A stretch of DNA of 64,000 bases from Agromyces sp. CF514. Its GTDB lineage: Bacteria; Actinomycetota; Actinomycetes; Actinomycetales; Microbacteriaceae. The DNA lies in assembly GCF_900113185.1 (NCBI RefSeq), contig NZ_FOZD01000002.1, forward strand, positions 930,001-994,000, read 5' to 3'. Every line of letters begins with the position of its first letter. Positions within the stretch are counted from its first letter, which is position 1. Position numbers and translations under genes: made by a program. Shown here piece after piece: positions 25,776 through 34,700 of this stretch. The notes beneath the pieces were generated by a model. It made no database searches, was not told the origin of the DNA, and worked only from the letters and a program-made list of their open reading frames with translations.

Positions 25776-26545
25776 CACTCGACAAGGTCGTCGGGTCCGC
25801 TCAGGAGGCGGTCGCCGACATCCCATCCGGAGCCAGTCTCGCCGTCGGCGGATTCGGGCTCTGCGGCATCCCCATGGTGCTGATCCAGGCCCTGCTCGAC
25901 GCGGGCGTCGACGACCTCAGCGTCGTCAGCAACAACTGCGGCGTCGACGACTGGGGGCTCGGCGTGCTGCTGGCGAACCGCCGCATCTCGAAGATGACCT
26001 CGTCGTACGTGGGCGAGAACAAGGAGTTCGAGCGGCAGTACCTGACGGGCGAGCTCGAGCTCGAGCTGACCCCGCAGGGCACGCTGGCCGAGAAGCTGCG
26101 CGCAGGCGGCAGCGGCATCGCCGCGTTCTTCACGCAGACGGGCGTCGGCACGCAGGTCGCCGAGGGCGGCCTGCCGCGCCGCTACCACCCCGACGGCACG
26201 ATCGCCGTCGCCAGCCCCGTGAAGCCCGTGCAGTCCTTCGACGTCGCCGGCGTCTCGCGAGAGTTCGTGCTCGAGGAGGCCATCACGACCGACTTCGCGC
26301 TCGTGCACGCCCTCAAGGGCGACCGGTTCGGCAACCTCGTCTTCGACAAGTCGGCGCGCAACTTCTCGCCGCTCGCCGCGATGGCCGGCCGGGTCTGCAT
26401 CGCCCAGGTCGAGCAGGTCGTCGACGCCGGAGAGCTCGACCCCGATGCCGTGCACCTGCCGGGCATCTTCGTCGACCGCATCGTCGTGGTCGGCTCCGAC
26501 ATCGAGAAGCGCATCGAGCGCCGCACCGTGCGAGAGGGGAACTGA
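25772..26545 (+). CDS. scoA: 3-oxoacid CoA-transferase subunit A
   Basis: Subunit A (257 residues) of a succinyl-CoA:acetoacetate CoA-transferase. It shows GGFGLCGIP near residue 30, [13 protein letters not shown], the SYVGEN block and [19 protein letters not shown], all typical of the SCOT A chain. The GTG start at 25772 overlaps the hydrolase stop. Subunit B starts one base after its stop codon. The pair would activate acetoacetate formed by BdhA to acetoacetyl-CoA at the expense of succinyl-CoA. Confidence 0.92.
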   Translation: MTLDKVVGSAQEAVADIPSGASLAVGGFGLCGIPMVLIQALLDAGVDDLSVVSNNCGVDDWGLGVLLANRRISKMTSSYVGENKEFERQYLTGELELELTPQGTLAEKLRAGGSGIAAFFTQTGVGTQVAEGGLPRRYHPDGTIAVASPVKPVQSFDVAGVSREFVLEEAITTDFALVHALKGDRFGNLVFDKSARNFSPLAAMAGRVCIAQVEQVVDAGELDPDAVHLPGIFVDRIVVVGSDIEKRIERRTVREGN

Positions 26546-26546
26546 C

Positions 26547-27188
26547 ATGGCGCTCACGCGTTTCGAGATGGCCGCAAGGGCGGCCCGCGAGCTCTCCGAC
26601 GGCTCCTACGTGAATCTCGGCATCGGCCTGCCGACGCTCGTACCGAACTACGTGCCCGACGGGGTGACCATCCTGCTGCAGTCCGAGAACGGCATCCTGG
26701 GCGTCGGCCCGTACCCGGCCGACGACGCCGTCGACCCCGACCTCATCAACGCGGGCAAGGAGACCGTGACCGTGCTGCCCGGCGCCGCGTACTTCGACTC
26801 TGCGACGAGCTTCGGCATGATCCGCGGCGGCAAGATCGACGCGGCGATCCTCGGGGCCATGCAGGTCTCCGCCGCGGGCGACCTCGCGAACTGGATGATC
26901 CCCGGAAAGATGGTCAAGGGCCCCGGCGGCGCGATGGACCTCGTGCACGGCGCCCGCCGCAAGATCGTGCTCATGGAGCACGTCGCGAAGGACGGCTCGC
27001 CGAAGATCGTGCACGAATGCTCCCTGCCGCTCACGGGCAAGCGCGTCGTCGACCGCATCATCACCGACCTCGCCGTGATCGACGTCACGCCCGACGGGCT
27101 CGTGCTCGTCGACTGCGCGCCCGGGGTCACGGTCGACGAGGTCGTCGCCGCGACCGAACCGCCGCTCGACACGTCGGCGGTCGCCTGA
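26547..27188 (+). CDS. scoB: 3-oxoacid CoA-transferase subunit B
   Basis: Subunit B (213 residues). The catalytic glutamate that forms the CoA thioester is in [12 protein letters not shown] (about residue 50); [10 protein letters not shown] precedes it and [23 protein letters not shown] follows. GAGAGGGG lies ahead of the ATG. The standard length and the intact glutamate imply an active heteromer with subunit A. It is followed one base later by a second hydrolase gene. Confidence 0.92.
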   Translation: MALTRFEMAARAARELSDGSYVNLGIGLPTLVPNYVPDGVTILLQSENGILGVGPYPADDAVDPDLINAGKETVTVLPGAAYFDSATSFGMIRGGKIDAAILGAMQVSAAGDLANWMIPGKMVKGPGGAMDLVHGARRKIVLMEHVAKDGSPKIVHECSLPLTGKRVVDRIITDLAVIDVTPDGLVLVDCAPGVTVDEVVAATEPPLDTSAVA

Positions 27189-27189
27189 C

Positions 27190-28245
27190 ATGGTCGAGAC
27201 GCTCCTCCCGGGCATCCGAGCGCGCTCGGTGGTCACGCCGCGCCTGACGGCCAACGTGCTCGAACGCGAGGCGGATGCCGCATCCGCCGCCTCGCGCACG
27301 GTGCTGTTCGTGCACGGCAACGTCTCGTCGTCGCTGTTCTGGCAGCCGACGATGCTCGGCCTGCCCGGCGACATCCGGGCCCTCGCGGTCGACCTGCGCG
27401 GATTCGGCGACAGCCAGGCGCTGCCCGTCGACGCGACGCGCGGCGTGCGCGACTTCTCCGACGACGTGGCCTCGGTGGTCGACGCGCTCGGCCTCGGCGC
27501 CGTGCACGTCGTCGGCTGGAGCATGGGCGGCGGCGTGGCGATGCAGCTGCTGCTCGACCGACCCGATCTCGTGGCGAGCCTCACGCTGCAGTCGACCGTC
27601 TCGCCGTACGGCTTCGGCGGCACCGCGCTCGATGGCTCCCTGCTGGTGCCGGATGCCGCGGGCACGGGCGGCGGGGGAGCGAACCCCGACTTCGTGGCGC
27701 GCCTCGCGGCGGGCGACCGCAGCGATGAGCCCGGATCTCCACGCGCGGTGTACCGCTCGAGCTACGTCGCTCCCGGATTCGTCTCGGAGCACGAGGACGT
27801 CTGGGTCGAGTCGATGCTCTCGACGGTCACGGGCACCGATCACTATCCGGGCGATGCGGCGCCCTCCGAGCACTGGCCGGGCTTCGCCCCCGGCCGGCGG
27901 GGCGTGCTGAACACGATGGCGCCCACGGTGTTCGACACGAGCGGCATCGCCGACCTCGCGGTCAAGCCGCCGCTGCTCTGGATCCACGGTGCCCAGGATG
28001 CGATCGTCGGCGACGCCTCGTTCTTCGACCTCAACCAGCTCGGGGCGGCCGGCATCATCCCCGGTTGGCCGGGCGACGAGGTCGCGCCGCCCCAGCCGAT
28101 GGTGTCGCAGACGCGGGTCGTGCTCGGCCGCTACGCGGCAGGCGGCGGCGCGGTCACCGAGGTCGAGCTCGACGGATGCGGGCACTCGCCGCACTTGGAG
28201 CACCCGGAGGCGTTCCGCGAGGCGCTGCTCGGTCTCATCGGGTGA
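27190..28245 (+). CDS. Alpha/beta hydrolase
   Basis: Hydrolase of 351 residues with VLFVHGNVSSSLFW (oxyanion loop), the nucleophile elbow GWSMGGG (Ser about residue 114), a lid region of about 100 residues with GGGGANPDF, the acid region in WIHGAQDAIV and the catalytic His in LDGCGHSPHLEHP. Without a signal peptide it is probably cytoplasmic. It is the last clear gene of the operon. Its sequence is not close to the hydrolase at 24864, so the two probably act on different esters. Function beyond hydrolase is unknown. Confidence 0.83.
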   Translation: MVETLLPGIRARSVVTPRLTANVLEREADAASAASRTVLFVHGNVSSSLFWQPTMLGLPGDIRALAVDLRGFGDSQALPVDATRGVRDFSDDVASVVDALGLGAVHVVGWSMGGGVAMQLLLDRPDLVASLTLQSTVSPYGFGGTALDGSLLVPDAAGTGGGGANPDFVARLAAGDRSDEPGSPRAVYRSSYVAPGFVSEHEDVWVESMLSTVTGTDHYPGDAAPSEHWPGFAPGRRGVLNTMAPTVFDTSGIADLAVKPPLLWIHGAQDAIVGDASFFDLNQLGAAGIIPGWPGDEVAPPQPMVSQTRVVLGRYAAGGGAVTEVELDGCGHSPHLEHPEAFREALLGLIG

Positions 28246-28249
28246 CTCG

Positions 28250-28336
28250 GTGCAGGTGAGCGAGTTCACGAACGACGTGGGCGTCGAGGTGGTCACGATC
28301 ATCGCTCCCTTCACCTTCGGCGTCGGGCACGTCTGA
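28250..28336 (+). CDS. Candidate small protein of 28 residues
   Basis: A short frame opens at GTG 28250, five bases past the hydrolase stop, and ends in TGA at 28336. All but one codon ends in G or C, like the real genes around it and unlike random intergenic DNA. The product is acidic at first and then hydrophobic (VEVVTIIAPFTFGVG). There is no clear ribosome site, so reinitiation after the upstream stop would be needed. It could instead be the relic of a longer gene. Not recognised. Confidence 0.3.
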   Translation: MQVSEFTNDVGVEVVTIIAPFTFGVGHV

Positions 28337-28387
28337 GATCGGGGCGCCGGTTCGCCACGTCGCAGCCGACGCCCCGTCCCGCGGAAG

Positions 28388-28393
28388 TAGACT
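28388..28393 (+). promoter_or_regulatory. -10 box TAGACT of ispG
   Basis: Six-base spacer to the GTG at 28400, without a Shine-Dalgarno site. Confidence 0.55.
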
Positions 28394-28399
28394 CGACCT

Positions 28400-29551
28400 G
28401 TGCCTGCTGTGAATCTCGGAATGCCGAAAGTCCCCGAAGTCCTGGCCCCGCGACGCAAGTCCCGCCAGATCAAGGTGGGCAAGGTGCTCGTCGGCGGCGA
28501 TGCCCCCGTGAGCGTGCAGTCGATGACGACGACGCCCACGACGAACATCAACGCGACGCTGCAGCAGATCGCCGAGCTGACGGCATCCGGATGCGACATC
28601 GTGCGAGTCGCCGTGCCGAGCCGCGACGACGCCGAGGCGCTGCCGATCATCGCCAAGAAGAGCCAGATCCCGGTCATCGCCGACATCCACTTCCAGCCGA
28701 ACTACGTGTTCCAGGCGATCGACGCCGGCTGCGCCGCGGTGCGCGTGAACCCGGGCAACATCCGCAAGTTCGACGACAAGGTCGGCGAGATCGCGGCCGC
28801 GGCGAAGGCCGCGGGCGTGAGCCTGCGCATCGGCGTGAACGCGGGCTCGCTCGACCCCCGCCTGCTCGAGAAGTACGGCAAGGCGACGCCGGAGGCGCTC
28901 GTCGAGTCGGCCGTCTGGGAGGCGTCGCTCTTCGAGGAGCACGACTTCCACGACTTCAAGATCTCCGTCAAGCACAACGACCCGATCGTCATGGTCAAGG
29001 CCTACCGCCTGCTCGCCGAGCGCGGCGACTGGCCCCTGCACCTCGGCGTGACCGAGGCGGGCCCCGAGTTCCAGGGCACCATCAAGTCGGCGACGGCCTT
29101 CGGCATCCTGCTCGGCGAGGGCATCGGCGACACCATCCGGGTCTCCCTCTCGGCGCCGCCCGCGCAGGAGGTCAAGGTCGGCCTGCAGATCCTGCAGTCG
29201 CTGAACCTCCGCGAGCGCAAGCTCGAGATCGTCTCGTGCCCGTCGTGCGGCCGTGCACAGGTCGACGTCTACAAGCTCGCGAACGACGTGACCGACGGCC
29301 TCGAGGGCATGACCGTGCCGCTGCGCGTCGCCGTCATGGGATGCGTCGTGAACGGACCCGGCGAAGCGCGCGAGGCCGACCTCGGCGTGGCATCCGGCAA
29401 CGGCAAGGGCCAGATCTTCGTCAAGGGCGAGGTCATCAAGACCGTGCCCGAGTCCGAGATCGTCGCGACGCTCATCGAGGAGGCGAACCGCATCGCCGAC
29501 GAGATGGGTGCGGATGCCCCGGTCGGCAGCCCGCAGGTGCTGACGCCGTAG
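28400..29551 (+). CDS. ispG: 4-hydroxy-3-methylbut-2-enyl diphosphate synthase (flavodoxin)
   Basis: Penultimate MEP-pathway enzyme, a 4Fe-4S protein of 383 residues that converts methylerythritol cyclodiphosphate to HMBPP. The N-terminal barrel has [22 protein letters not shown] and [11 protein letters not shown]. The cluster ligands are the cysteines in [11 protein letters not shown] and [11 protein letters not shown] with the following Glu. Usual length for actinobacteria. It is normally next to rseP; here more than 16 kb of accessory genes intervene. Confidence 0.96.
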   Translation: MPAVNLGMPKVPEVLAPRRKSRQIKVGKVLVGGDAPVSVQSMTTTPTTNINATLQQIAELTASGCDIVRVAVPSRDDAEALPIIAKKSQIPVIADIHFQPNYVFQAIDAGCAAVRVNPGNIRKFDDKVGEIAAAAKAAGVSLRIGVNAGSLDPRLLEKYGKATPEALVESAVWEASLFEEHDFHDFKISVKHNDPIVMVKAYRLLAERGDWPLHLGVTEAGPEFQGTIKSATAFGILLGEGIGDTIRVSLSAPPAQEVKVGLQILQSLNLRERKLEIVSCPSCGRAQVDVYKLANDVTDGLEGMTVPLRVAVMGCVVNGPGEAREADLGVASGNGKGQIFVKGEVIKTVPESEIVATLIEEANRIADEMGADAPVGSPQVLTP

Positions 29552-29560
29552 GCGCCCGGC

Positions 29561-30820
29561 TCAACGTGGGCCGATGAGCGCCCGCAGCCGAGAGGTGTCG
29601 GGCGCGAGCGCGTGCGCGACGGCGACCGCCGAGCGCACGGCGCTCTCGTGCGAGTCCACGTCGTGCATGTACAGCCCGGCGAGCCAGAGCCCGTGCGCGC
29701 CGTTCAGCCCCTTGAGCCTCGACTGCGCGTCGAAGTACTCGGGCGTGATCATGCCGTGCTCGTACGTAGCGAGCGCGTACACCTCGTCGGGCAGTTCGTC
29801 GTCGTGGGTCACCCAGCTCTTGAAGACGGGCAGGCCGCGCCGCGGATTCCACACGGTCAGCGAGCTGTGCGCGCCGTCCCACCTGGCGTTCACGACCGAC
29901 CAGGATGCCTCGTGCGGCGGCATGAACCGAGCGTCGCCGTGGATCGCGATGCGGGTCTCGAACGTGCGGAACCGCTCGAGCTGGGTGCGGGTGCGATCCA
30001 GTCCGGGCAGTTCCGCGATGAGCTCGGCCGCCTGCCTGGGGTTGCAGGCGAGCACCAGCCGGTCGAACTCGTGCACGCTCCCGTCGGCGGCGGTGACCCG
30101 GTAGGCGTCATCGGCGCGCGTGATGCGGGTGATCGCGGCATCCGTTCTCACCCGCGTCCGTTCGAGCGAGGCCGCGAGGGCGTCGACGTAGACCCGGAGG
30201 CCGCCCGGGATCTCGCTCTGCACGGGCGCTCGCAGGCCGCTCGTCGCGTTGACGCCGAGGTAGTGGAACGCGTTCACGGCCGCGAATCCGAGGAACTCCT
30301 CGCGCTCGACGCACCAGAATGCGAGCAGCAGCGGCACGAGGAACTCGTCGATGAACGGCTTCGGCAGGCGTGCCTGCTCGAGGTACTCCGCCACGGTGAC
30401 GGTCGAGTCGCGCCGCGCGAGGAACTCGGGCAGGGGGTCGAGGAACGAGCGGAACCGAAGGAGGGTGCCGATCGCGTCGGGCGCGAGCGAGGGGAACGTG
30501 ACCCGCGCACCTCGGATCGGGGGCATCGCGAGCGATCGGCTCGCGCGCGTGTCGGTCAGGGTGAGCGTCGCGGCGTACGACTCGCGCTCGACGCCGAGCG
30601 CGTCGAGCAGCCGGTTGAACGTCGCGTAGGCCGAACCGGGGGAGAAGAACTGGAAGCCGGCGTCGACCTCGACCGGTCGCCCGTCGACCTCGATCGTGCG
30701 CGTGTCGGCGTGCCCGCCGAGTCGGTGATCGCGCTCGAAGAGCGTGACCTCGTGCGCCTCGTCGAGCAGCCACGCGGTGACGAGGCCCGCGGCGCCGGCG
30801 CCGATGACGCCCACTCTCAT
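29561..30820 (-). CDS. FAD-dependent oxidoreductase (amine oxidase/desaturase-like)
   Basis: Flavoprotein of 419 residues with the dinucleotide-binding start VGVIGAGAAGLVTAWLL and the second FAD block ERDHRLGGHADT. Segments DAGFQFFSPGSAYATFNRLL, LVPLLLAFWCVEREEFLGFAA and LWLAGLYMHDVDSHESAVRSA match the group of NAD(P)-binding/amine-oxidase-like proteins often encoded beside cyclopropane-fatty-acid synthases. No such synthase is in the window. The substrate may be a lipid but is unknown. It is divergent from a PadR gene whose operators lie in the shared 177 bases; a TATCGT box (30870-30865, minus strand) could be its promoter. Confidence 0.8.
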   Translation of the reverse strand: MRVGVIGAGAAGLVTAWLLDEAHEVTLFERDHRLGGHADTRTIEVDGRPVEVDAGFQFFSPGSAYATFNRLLDALGVERESYAATLTLTDTRASRSLAMPPIRGARVTFPSLAPDAIGTLLRFRSFLDPLPEFLARRDSTVTVAEYLEQARLPKPFIDEFLVPLLLAFWCVEREEFLGFAAVNAFHYLGVNATSGLRAPVQSEIPGGLRVYVDALAASLERTRVRTDAAITRITRADDAYRVTAADGSVHEFDRLVLACNPRQAAELIAELPGLDRTRTQLERFRTFETRIAIHGDARFMPPHEASWSVVNARWDGAHSSLTVWNPRRGLPVFKSWVTHDDELPDEVYALATYEHGMITPEYFDAQSRLKGLNGAHGLWLAGLYMHDVDSHESAVRSAVAVAHALAPDTSRLRALIGPR

Positions 30821-30910
30821 GGGAGGGCGGGTTCGGTCGATCGGCGGAGTCGGCGCACGCGCTCACGATAGCCCGCGGCGGTCGACGGGGGAGCGCGACG
30901 CGTCGCCGGG

Positions 30911-30939
30911 TTGACTTCTCCGCCATAGCGATATATCGT
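30911..30939 (+). promoter_or_regulatory. padR promoter (TTGACT, 17 bases, TATCGT)
   Basis: -35 TTGACT at 30911-30916 and -10 TATCGT at 30934-30939 with the standard spacing. The -10 box is inside a palindrome, which implies repression by occlusion. Confidence 0.6.
30929..30938. promoter_or_regulatory. Palindrome CGATATATCG, probable PadR operator
   Basis: Perfect ten-base palindrome, unusually AT-rich for this genome, overlapping the -10 box of the padR promoter. Autoregulation by the encoded PadR protein is the simplest reading. Confidence 0.55.
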
Positions 30940-30946
30940 TGACCCA

Positions 30947-30963
30947 TCACAGAAGTTCTGTGA
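30947..30963. promoter_or_regulatory. 17-base perfect inverted repeat downstream of the padR promoter
   Basis: TCACAGAA-G-TTCTGTGA, eight-base arms around one base, eight bases after the -10 box, so it covers the transcription start and early leader. A second operator, perhaps for another regulator. Confidence 0.55.
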
Positions 30964-30997
30964 GTCATCTTCCAACCGAACGGAAAGGAGTTCGCAC

Positions 30998-31648
30998 ATG
31001 TCACGCGAACACTTCATCGAAGCAGACTTCCGCGGTGCCGCACGCCGTCACGACCGGATGTCCCACCAGTACCCCCAGCGCGGCGAGGGCCGCTTCCACC
31101 ACGACCCCGGCTTCGGCCGCCCGCATCACGGGCCCGGCGCCTGGGGCGACTTCCCGGGCGGCCCCGGCGGCCCCGGATTCGGGTTCGGCCCGGGCGGCCG
31201 CGGCGGACGCCGTCGCTCGAAGGGCGACGTACGCGCGGCGATCCTCTCGCTGCTCGCCGAGAACCCGAGCAACGGCTACGCCATCATCAAGGCCGTCGCC
31301 GACAAGACCGAGGGCGCCTGGCGCCCGAGCCCCGGATCGGTGTACCCGACCCTCCAGCAGCTCGTCGACGAGGGCCTCATCGTGGCGGTCGGCGAGGGGC
31401 GCAAGACCGAGTTCCAGCTCACCGACGACGGTCGCGCCTACGTCGCCGAGCACGAAGACGAGATCGCCGGCGCCTGGGCATCCGTGCCCAAGCCGAGCGA
31501 GTCGGCCACCGAGCTCTTCCAGGCGGTCGGCAGGCTCATGGGCGTGGTCGGCCAGTTCCGCCACGGGGCGACCGACGAGCAGCGCGCGGCCGCGACCGCG
31601 AAGCTCGACGAGACGCGCAAGGCGCTCTACCTGATCCTGGCGGAGTAG
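30998..31648 (+). CDS. PadR-family transcriptional regulator with His/Gly-rich N-terminal extension
   Basis: Regulator of 216 residues. The PadR winged helix starts near residue 77 (VRAAILSLLAENPSNGYAII) and includes WRPSPGSVYPTLQQLVDEGLI and the wing GRKTEFQLTDDGRAYV. A C-terminal helical part (ATELFQAVGRLMGVVGQF) would dimerise. The first 75 residues are a tail rich in Gly, Pro, His and Phe with many HH and RH pairs, which could be disordered or bind metal. AAAGGAG precedes the ATG by seven bases. Its own promoter carries two palindromes. The divergent flavoprotein is the likeliest additional target. Confidence 0.9.
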   Translation: MSREHFIEADFRGAARRHDRMSHQYPQRGEGRFHHDPGFGRPHHGPGAWGDFPGGPGGPGFGFGPGGRGGRRRSKGDVRAAILSLLAENPSNGYAIIKAVADKTEGAWRPSPGSVYPTLQQLVDEGLIVAVGEGRKTEFQLTDDGRAYVAEHEDEIAGAWASVPKPSESATELFQAVGRLMGVVGQFRHGATDEQRAAATAKLDETRKALYLILAE

Positions 31649-31665
31649 TCCGAACCCGCAACGAT

Positions 31666-31701
31666 CGATGCGCGGCATCCTGCGCCGGATGCCGCGCATC
31701 G
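31666..31701 (+). terminator. padR terminator, 15-base perfect stem
   Basis: Arms 31666-31680 and 31687-31701 with loop TGCGCC, 17 bases after the padR stop. The right arm carries the decamer in exact form; the left arm has its first nine bases in complement. No T-tract. Confidence 0.8.
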
Positions 31702-31793
31702 CCGTGCCGGCTCTGATCGCGCCCGCTCGCCCGGCGGGCGCTCACCGTTATCGATTCGTCGTGCAGTTCGGATCGCGACTTACTCGGCCTCAG

Positions 31794-31799
31794 TACCAT
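31794..31799 (+). promoter_or_regulatory. -10 box TACCAT of the lipoprotein gene
   Basis: Eight bases before the ATG at 31808; too close for a ribosome site. Confidence 0.4.
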
Positions 31800-31807
31800 C
31801 GGGTCTC

Positions 31808-32821
31808 ATGCGATTCCTGCCCATCGGTCCGCCACTCATCGCAATGCTGCTGGTCGTCGCGCTCTCCGGCTGCGCCGGCGAGCAGGCGACGGCTTCGAAC
31901 GCGACGCCGAGCGCGACCGCTGAGCCCGCGACGCCGTCCGCAGAGCCCGCGGAAAGCGGACCCCAGAGCGCGTTCGGGGGTGACTGCGACGCGGTCGCGC
32001 CGGCCGAAGAGATCGCCGACGCGACGGGCGTGAGCGCGGTGCTGCAGCCGCGAGCAGACGACGGCAGCGCGAGCGACTGGTCGGTCGTCTCCCTCGGCGG
32101 CATCCGGTGCGTCTGGATCGACTCGGCCGGCAACGGCGCATGGGTCACCGCGATCCCCGTGGCGGCCGTCGCACCCGAGGTCGTCGACGCGGCCTCCGAG
32201 GGTCAGCCGTACTGCTACGGCTCAGGCTGCTCCTTCAGCGAGATCGTCGGCGACTGGTGGTTCGCGGGCGTCGTCTCCACCGGGCCGGATTCGGGCTCGC
32301 CGGCCGAAGCGGCCGTCGGCGCGCTCGTCGACGGCTTCGCGAGCCGCGCCGGTGCCGTCGCCGCCGTGGTCCCGACGGCGGCACCCGGCACGTGGTCGTC
32401 GGTTCCCGACTGCGCCACGTTGGATCTCGAGGTCGCGACGGTCGACGACACCGGGCTCGACCTCGACGCGAGTCCCGGCAACGGCCCCGCAGAAGCCGGC
32501 CCGGGCGTCTACGGCGCACTCAGCGCGACCGGCTCCTCGAGCTGCCTGTGGACCAAGGACGCTGTCCTGGTCTCGACCGCGCTGCTGCCGGGCGGGCAGT
32601 GGGTGCTCGACCGTCTCGCCGCTCGTGCTGGTGCGTCGGAGGTCGTGGTCCCGGGCGGCAGCGATGCGCTGCTCCTCCCCGACGCGGGCGATGCATCGGA
32701 GGTGGCGGGGCTGTACCTGACCGACGGGGTCAACCTCGTCTTCGGTCGGAGCGCAGATCTCACCACCGAACAGCTGGGTGCGATGCTCGGCTCGATCCTG
32801 GCAGCGGTCGAGGGCAGCTGA
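31808..32821 (+). CDS. Lipoprotein of unknown function
   Basis: Exported protein of 337 residues with signal peptide and lipobox VVALSGCAG (Cys about residue 22), followed by an Ala/Thr/Pro/Glu-rich linker. The mature part appears to contain two similar halves, each with a cysteine pair (GGDCDAV...GGIRCVW and VPDCATL...SSSCLW) and a predicted buried core, which suggests an internal duplication joined by a flexible segment. No enzymatic motif is recognised. It stands alone between the padR terminator and proS. Anchoring to the outer face of the membrane is inferred from the lipobox. Confidence 0.75.
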   Translation: MRFLPIGPPLIAMLLVVALSGCAGEQATASNATPSATAEPATPSAEPAESGPQSAFGGDCDAVAPAEEIADATGVSAVLQPRADDGSASDWSVVSLGGIRCVWIDSAGNGAWVTAIPVAAVAPEVVDAASEGQPYCYGSGCSFSEIVGDWWFAGVVSTGPDSGSPAEAAVGALVDGFASRAGAVAAVVPTAAPGTWSSVPDCATLDLEVATVDDTGLDLDASPGNGPAEAGPGVYGALSATGSSSCLWTKDAVLVSTALLPGGQWVLDRLAARAGASEVVVPGGSDALLLPDAGDASEVAGLYLTDGVNLVFGRSADLTTEQLGAMLGSILAAVEGS

Positions 32822-32865
32822 GCCCCGCCCGCGTCGGCGTTTCGGTCGCGGCATCCGTCGCTCAC

Positions 32866-32871
32866 TAGAAT
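32866..32871 (+). promoter_or_regulatory. -10 box TAGAAT of proS
   Basis: Best -10 match of the window; six bases separate it from the GTG at 32878. Confidence 0.6.
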
Positions 32872-32877
32872 CATCGG

Positions 32878-34644
32878 GTGCCCACACGCCTCTCCAACTA
32901 CTTCCTCCGCACGCTCCGCGAAGACCCCTCCGACGCCGAGGTGGCCAGCCACCGCCTGCTCGTGCGCGCGGGGTACATCCGCCGACAGGCCCCGGGCGTG
33001 TTCGCCTGGCTGCCGCTCGGTCTCCGGGTCAAGGCGAAGATCGAGACGATCATCCGCGAGGAGATGACGAACGCGGGTGCGCACGAGGTGCACTTCCCGG
33101 CGCTGCTGCCTCGTGAGCCGTACGAGGCGACGGGCCGCTGGACCGAGTACGGCGACGGCCTCTTCCGCCTGCAGGACCGCAAGGGCGGCGACTACCTGCT
33201 CGCGCCCACGCACGAAGAGGTCTTCACCCTGCTCGTGAAGGACCTCTACAACTCCTACAAGGACCTGCCCCTCTCGATCTACCAGATCCAGGACAAGTAC
33301 CGCGACGAGGCCCGTCCGCGCGCCGGCCTCCTGCGCGGCCGCGAGTTCACCATGAAGGACGCGTACTCGTTCGACATCTCCGACGAGGGCCTCGACGCGA
33401 GCTACCAGGCCCAGCGCGACGCCTACGAGCGCATCTTCACGCGCCTCGGCCTCGAGTACGTCATCGTGAAGGCGGATGCCGGTGCGATGGGCGGCTCGAA
33501 GAGCGAGGAGTTCCTGCACCCGACCCCCGTCGGGGAAGACACGTTCGTGCGCTCCGCGGGCGGGTACGCCGCCAACGTCGAGGCGTTCACGACCGTCGTG
33601 CCCGAGCCGACGTCGATCGAGGGGCTTCCCGAGGCCGAGGTCTTCGACTCGCCGAACACGCCCACGATCGCGACCCTCGTCGACCTCGCGAACGCGAACC
33701 ACCCCCGTCCCGACGGGCGCGAGTGGACCGCTGCGGACACGCTGAAGAACGTCGTGCTCGCGCTCACCCACCTCGACGGCTCCCGCGAGATCGTCGTCGT
33801 CGGCCTGCCCGGCGACCGCGACGTCGAGATGAAGCGCGTCGAGGTGGCGTTCGCGCCCGCAGAGGTCGAAGCCGCCACCGAGGCCGATTTCGCGAAGCAC
33901 CCCGGGCTCGTCAAGGGCTACATCGGCCCGTGGTCGCCCGAGGGCGCCGTGCTCGGCGAGGAGTCGAGCACCGGCATCCGCTTCCTCGTCGACCCCCGCG
34001 TCGTCGACGGCTCCGAGTGGATCACCGGCGCGAACATCGACCAGAAGCACGTCTTCGGCCTCGTCGCAGGGCGCGACTTCGTCGCCGACGGCACGATCGA
34101 GGCCTCGAACGTGCGCGCCGGCGACCCCGCCCCCGACGGCTCCGGTCCGGTCGAGCTCGCGCGCGGCATGGAGATCGGGCACGTCTTCCAGCTCGGCCGC
34201 AAGTACGCCGAGGTGCTCGGCCTCAAGGTGCTCGACGAGAACGGCAAGCTCGCGACCGTCACCATGGGCTCCTACGGTATCGGCGTCACGCGCATCCTCG
34301 CGATCATCGCCGAGGGCAACAACGACGAGAAGGGCCTCGTCTGGCCGGCCTCGATCGCGCCGTTCGACGTGCACGTCGTCGCCACCGGCCGCGACGCCGT
34401 CGCGTTCGAGCTCGCCGAGCAGCTCTCGGCCGAACTCGAGCGGGCGCGCCTCGACGTGCTTTACGACGACCGCCCGAAGGTCTCGCCTGGCGTGAAGTTC
34501 GGCGACGCCGAGCTCATCGGCGTGCCGCGCATCCTCATCGTGGGCCGCGGCGCGGCCGACGGCGAGGTCGAGCTCTGGGACCGCCGCACGGGCGAGCGCC
34601 AGACGCTCCCGGCAGCCGACGCGGTCGCGCAGCTCACGGCCTGA
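32878..34644 (+). CDS. proS: Prolyl-tRNA synthetase
   Basis: Class II synthetase of 588 residues charging tRNA-Pro. Motif 1 region is in [21 protein letters not shown], motif 2 in [25 protein letters not shown] and motif 3 in [16 protein letters not shown]. Between motifs 2 and 3 (about residues 225-400) is the inserted editing domain of bacterial-type ProRS, and the C-terminal anticodon-binding domain ([21 protein letters not shown]) follows. The GTG start and the preceding TAGAAT box imply a leaderless mRNA. A 16-base hairpin ends the gene. Confidence 0.96.
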   Translation: MPTRLSNYFLRTLREDPSDAEVASHRLLVRAGYIRRQAPGVFAWLPLGLRVKAKIETIIREEMTNAGAHEVHFPALLPREPYEATGRWTEYGDGLFRLQDRKGGDYLLAPTHEEVFTLLVKDLYNSYKDLPLSIYQIQDKYRDEARPRAGLLRGREFTMKDAYSFDISDEGLDASYQAQRDAYERIFTRLGLEYVIVKADAGAMGGSKSEEFLHPTPVGEDTFVRSAGGYAANVEAFTTVVPEPTSIEGLPEAEVFDSPNTPTIATLVDLANANHPRPDGREWTAADTLKNVVLALTHLDGSREIVVVGLPGDRDVEMKRVEVAFAPAEVEAATEADFAKHPGLVKGYIGPWSPEGAVLGEESSTGIRFLVDPRVVDGSEWITGANIDQKHVFGLVAGRDFVADGTIEASNVRAGDPAPDGSGPVELARGMEIGHVFQLGRKYAEVLGLKVLDENGKLATVTMGSYGIGVTRILAIIAEGNNDEKGLVWPASIAPFDVHVVATGRDAVAFELAEQLSAELERARLDVLYDDRPKVSPGVKFGDAELIGVPRILIVGRGAADGEVELWDRRTGERQTLPAADAVAQLTA

Positions 34645-34655
34645 CAAGCCGACCG

Positions 34656-34691
34656 CTCGCACATGCACGGCTTCCGCCGTGCATGTGCGAG
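34656..34691 (+). terminator. proS terminator, 16-base perfect stem with TTCC loop
   Basis: Arms 34656-34671 and 34676-34691, fully complementary. The right arm ends nine bases before the ATG of the LOG-family gene, so the hairpin also covers the leader of that gene. Confidence 0.8.
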
Positions 34692-34700
34692 GCTGGCGGC

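Noticed and set aside
15497-27188. Beta-ketoadipate pathway (PcaIJ/PcaF/PcaD) reading of the CoA-transferase, thiolase and hydrolase genes
   Set aside because: The CoA-transferase blocks are of the acetoacetate (SCOT) type and a clear 3-hydroxybutyrate dehydrogenase is in the operon; no aromatic-ring genes are nearby.
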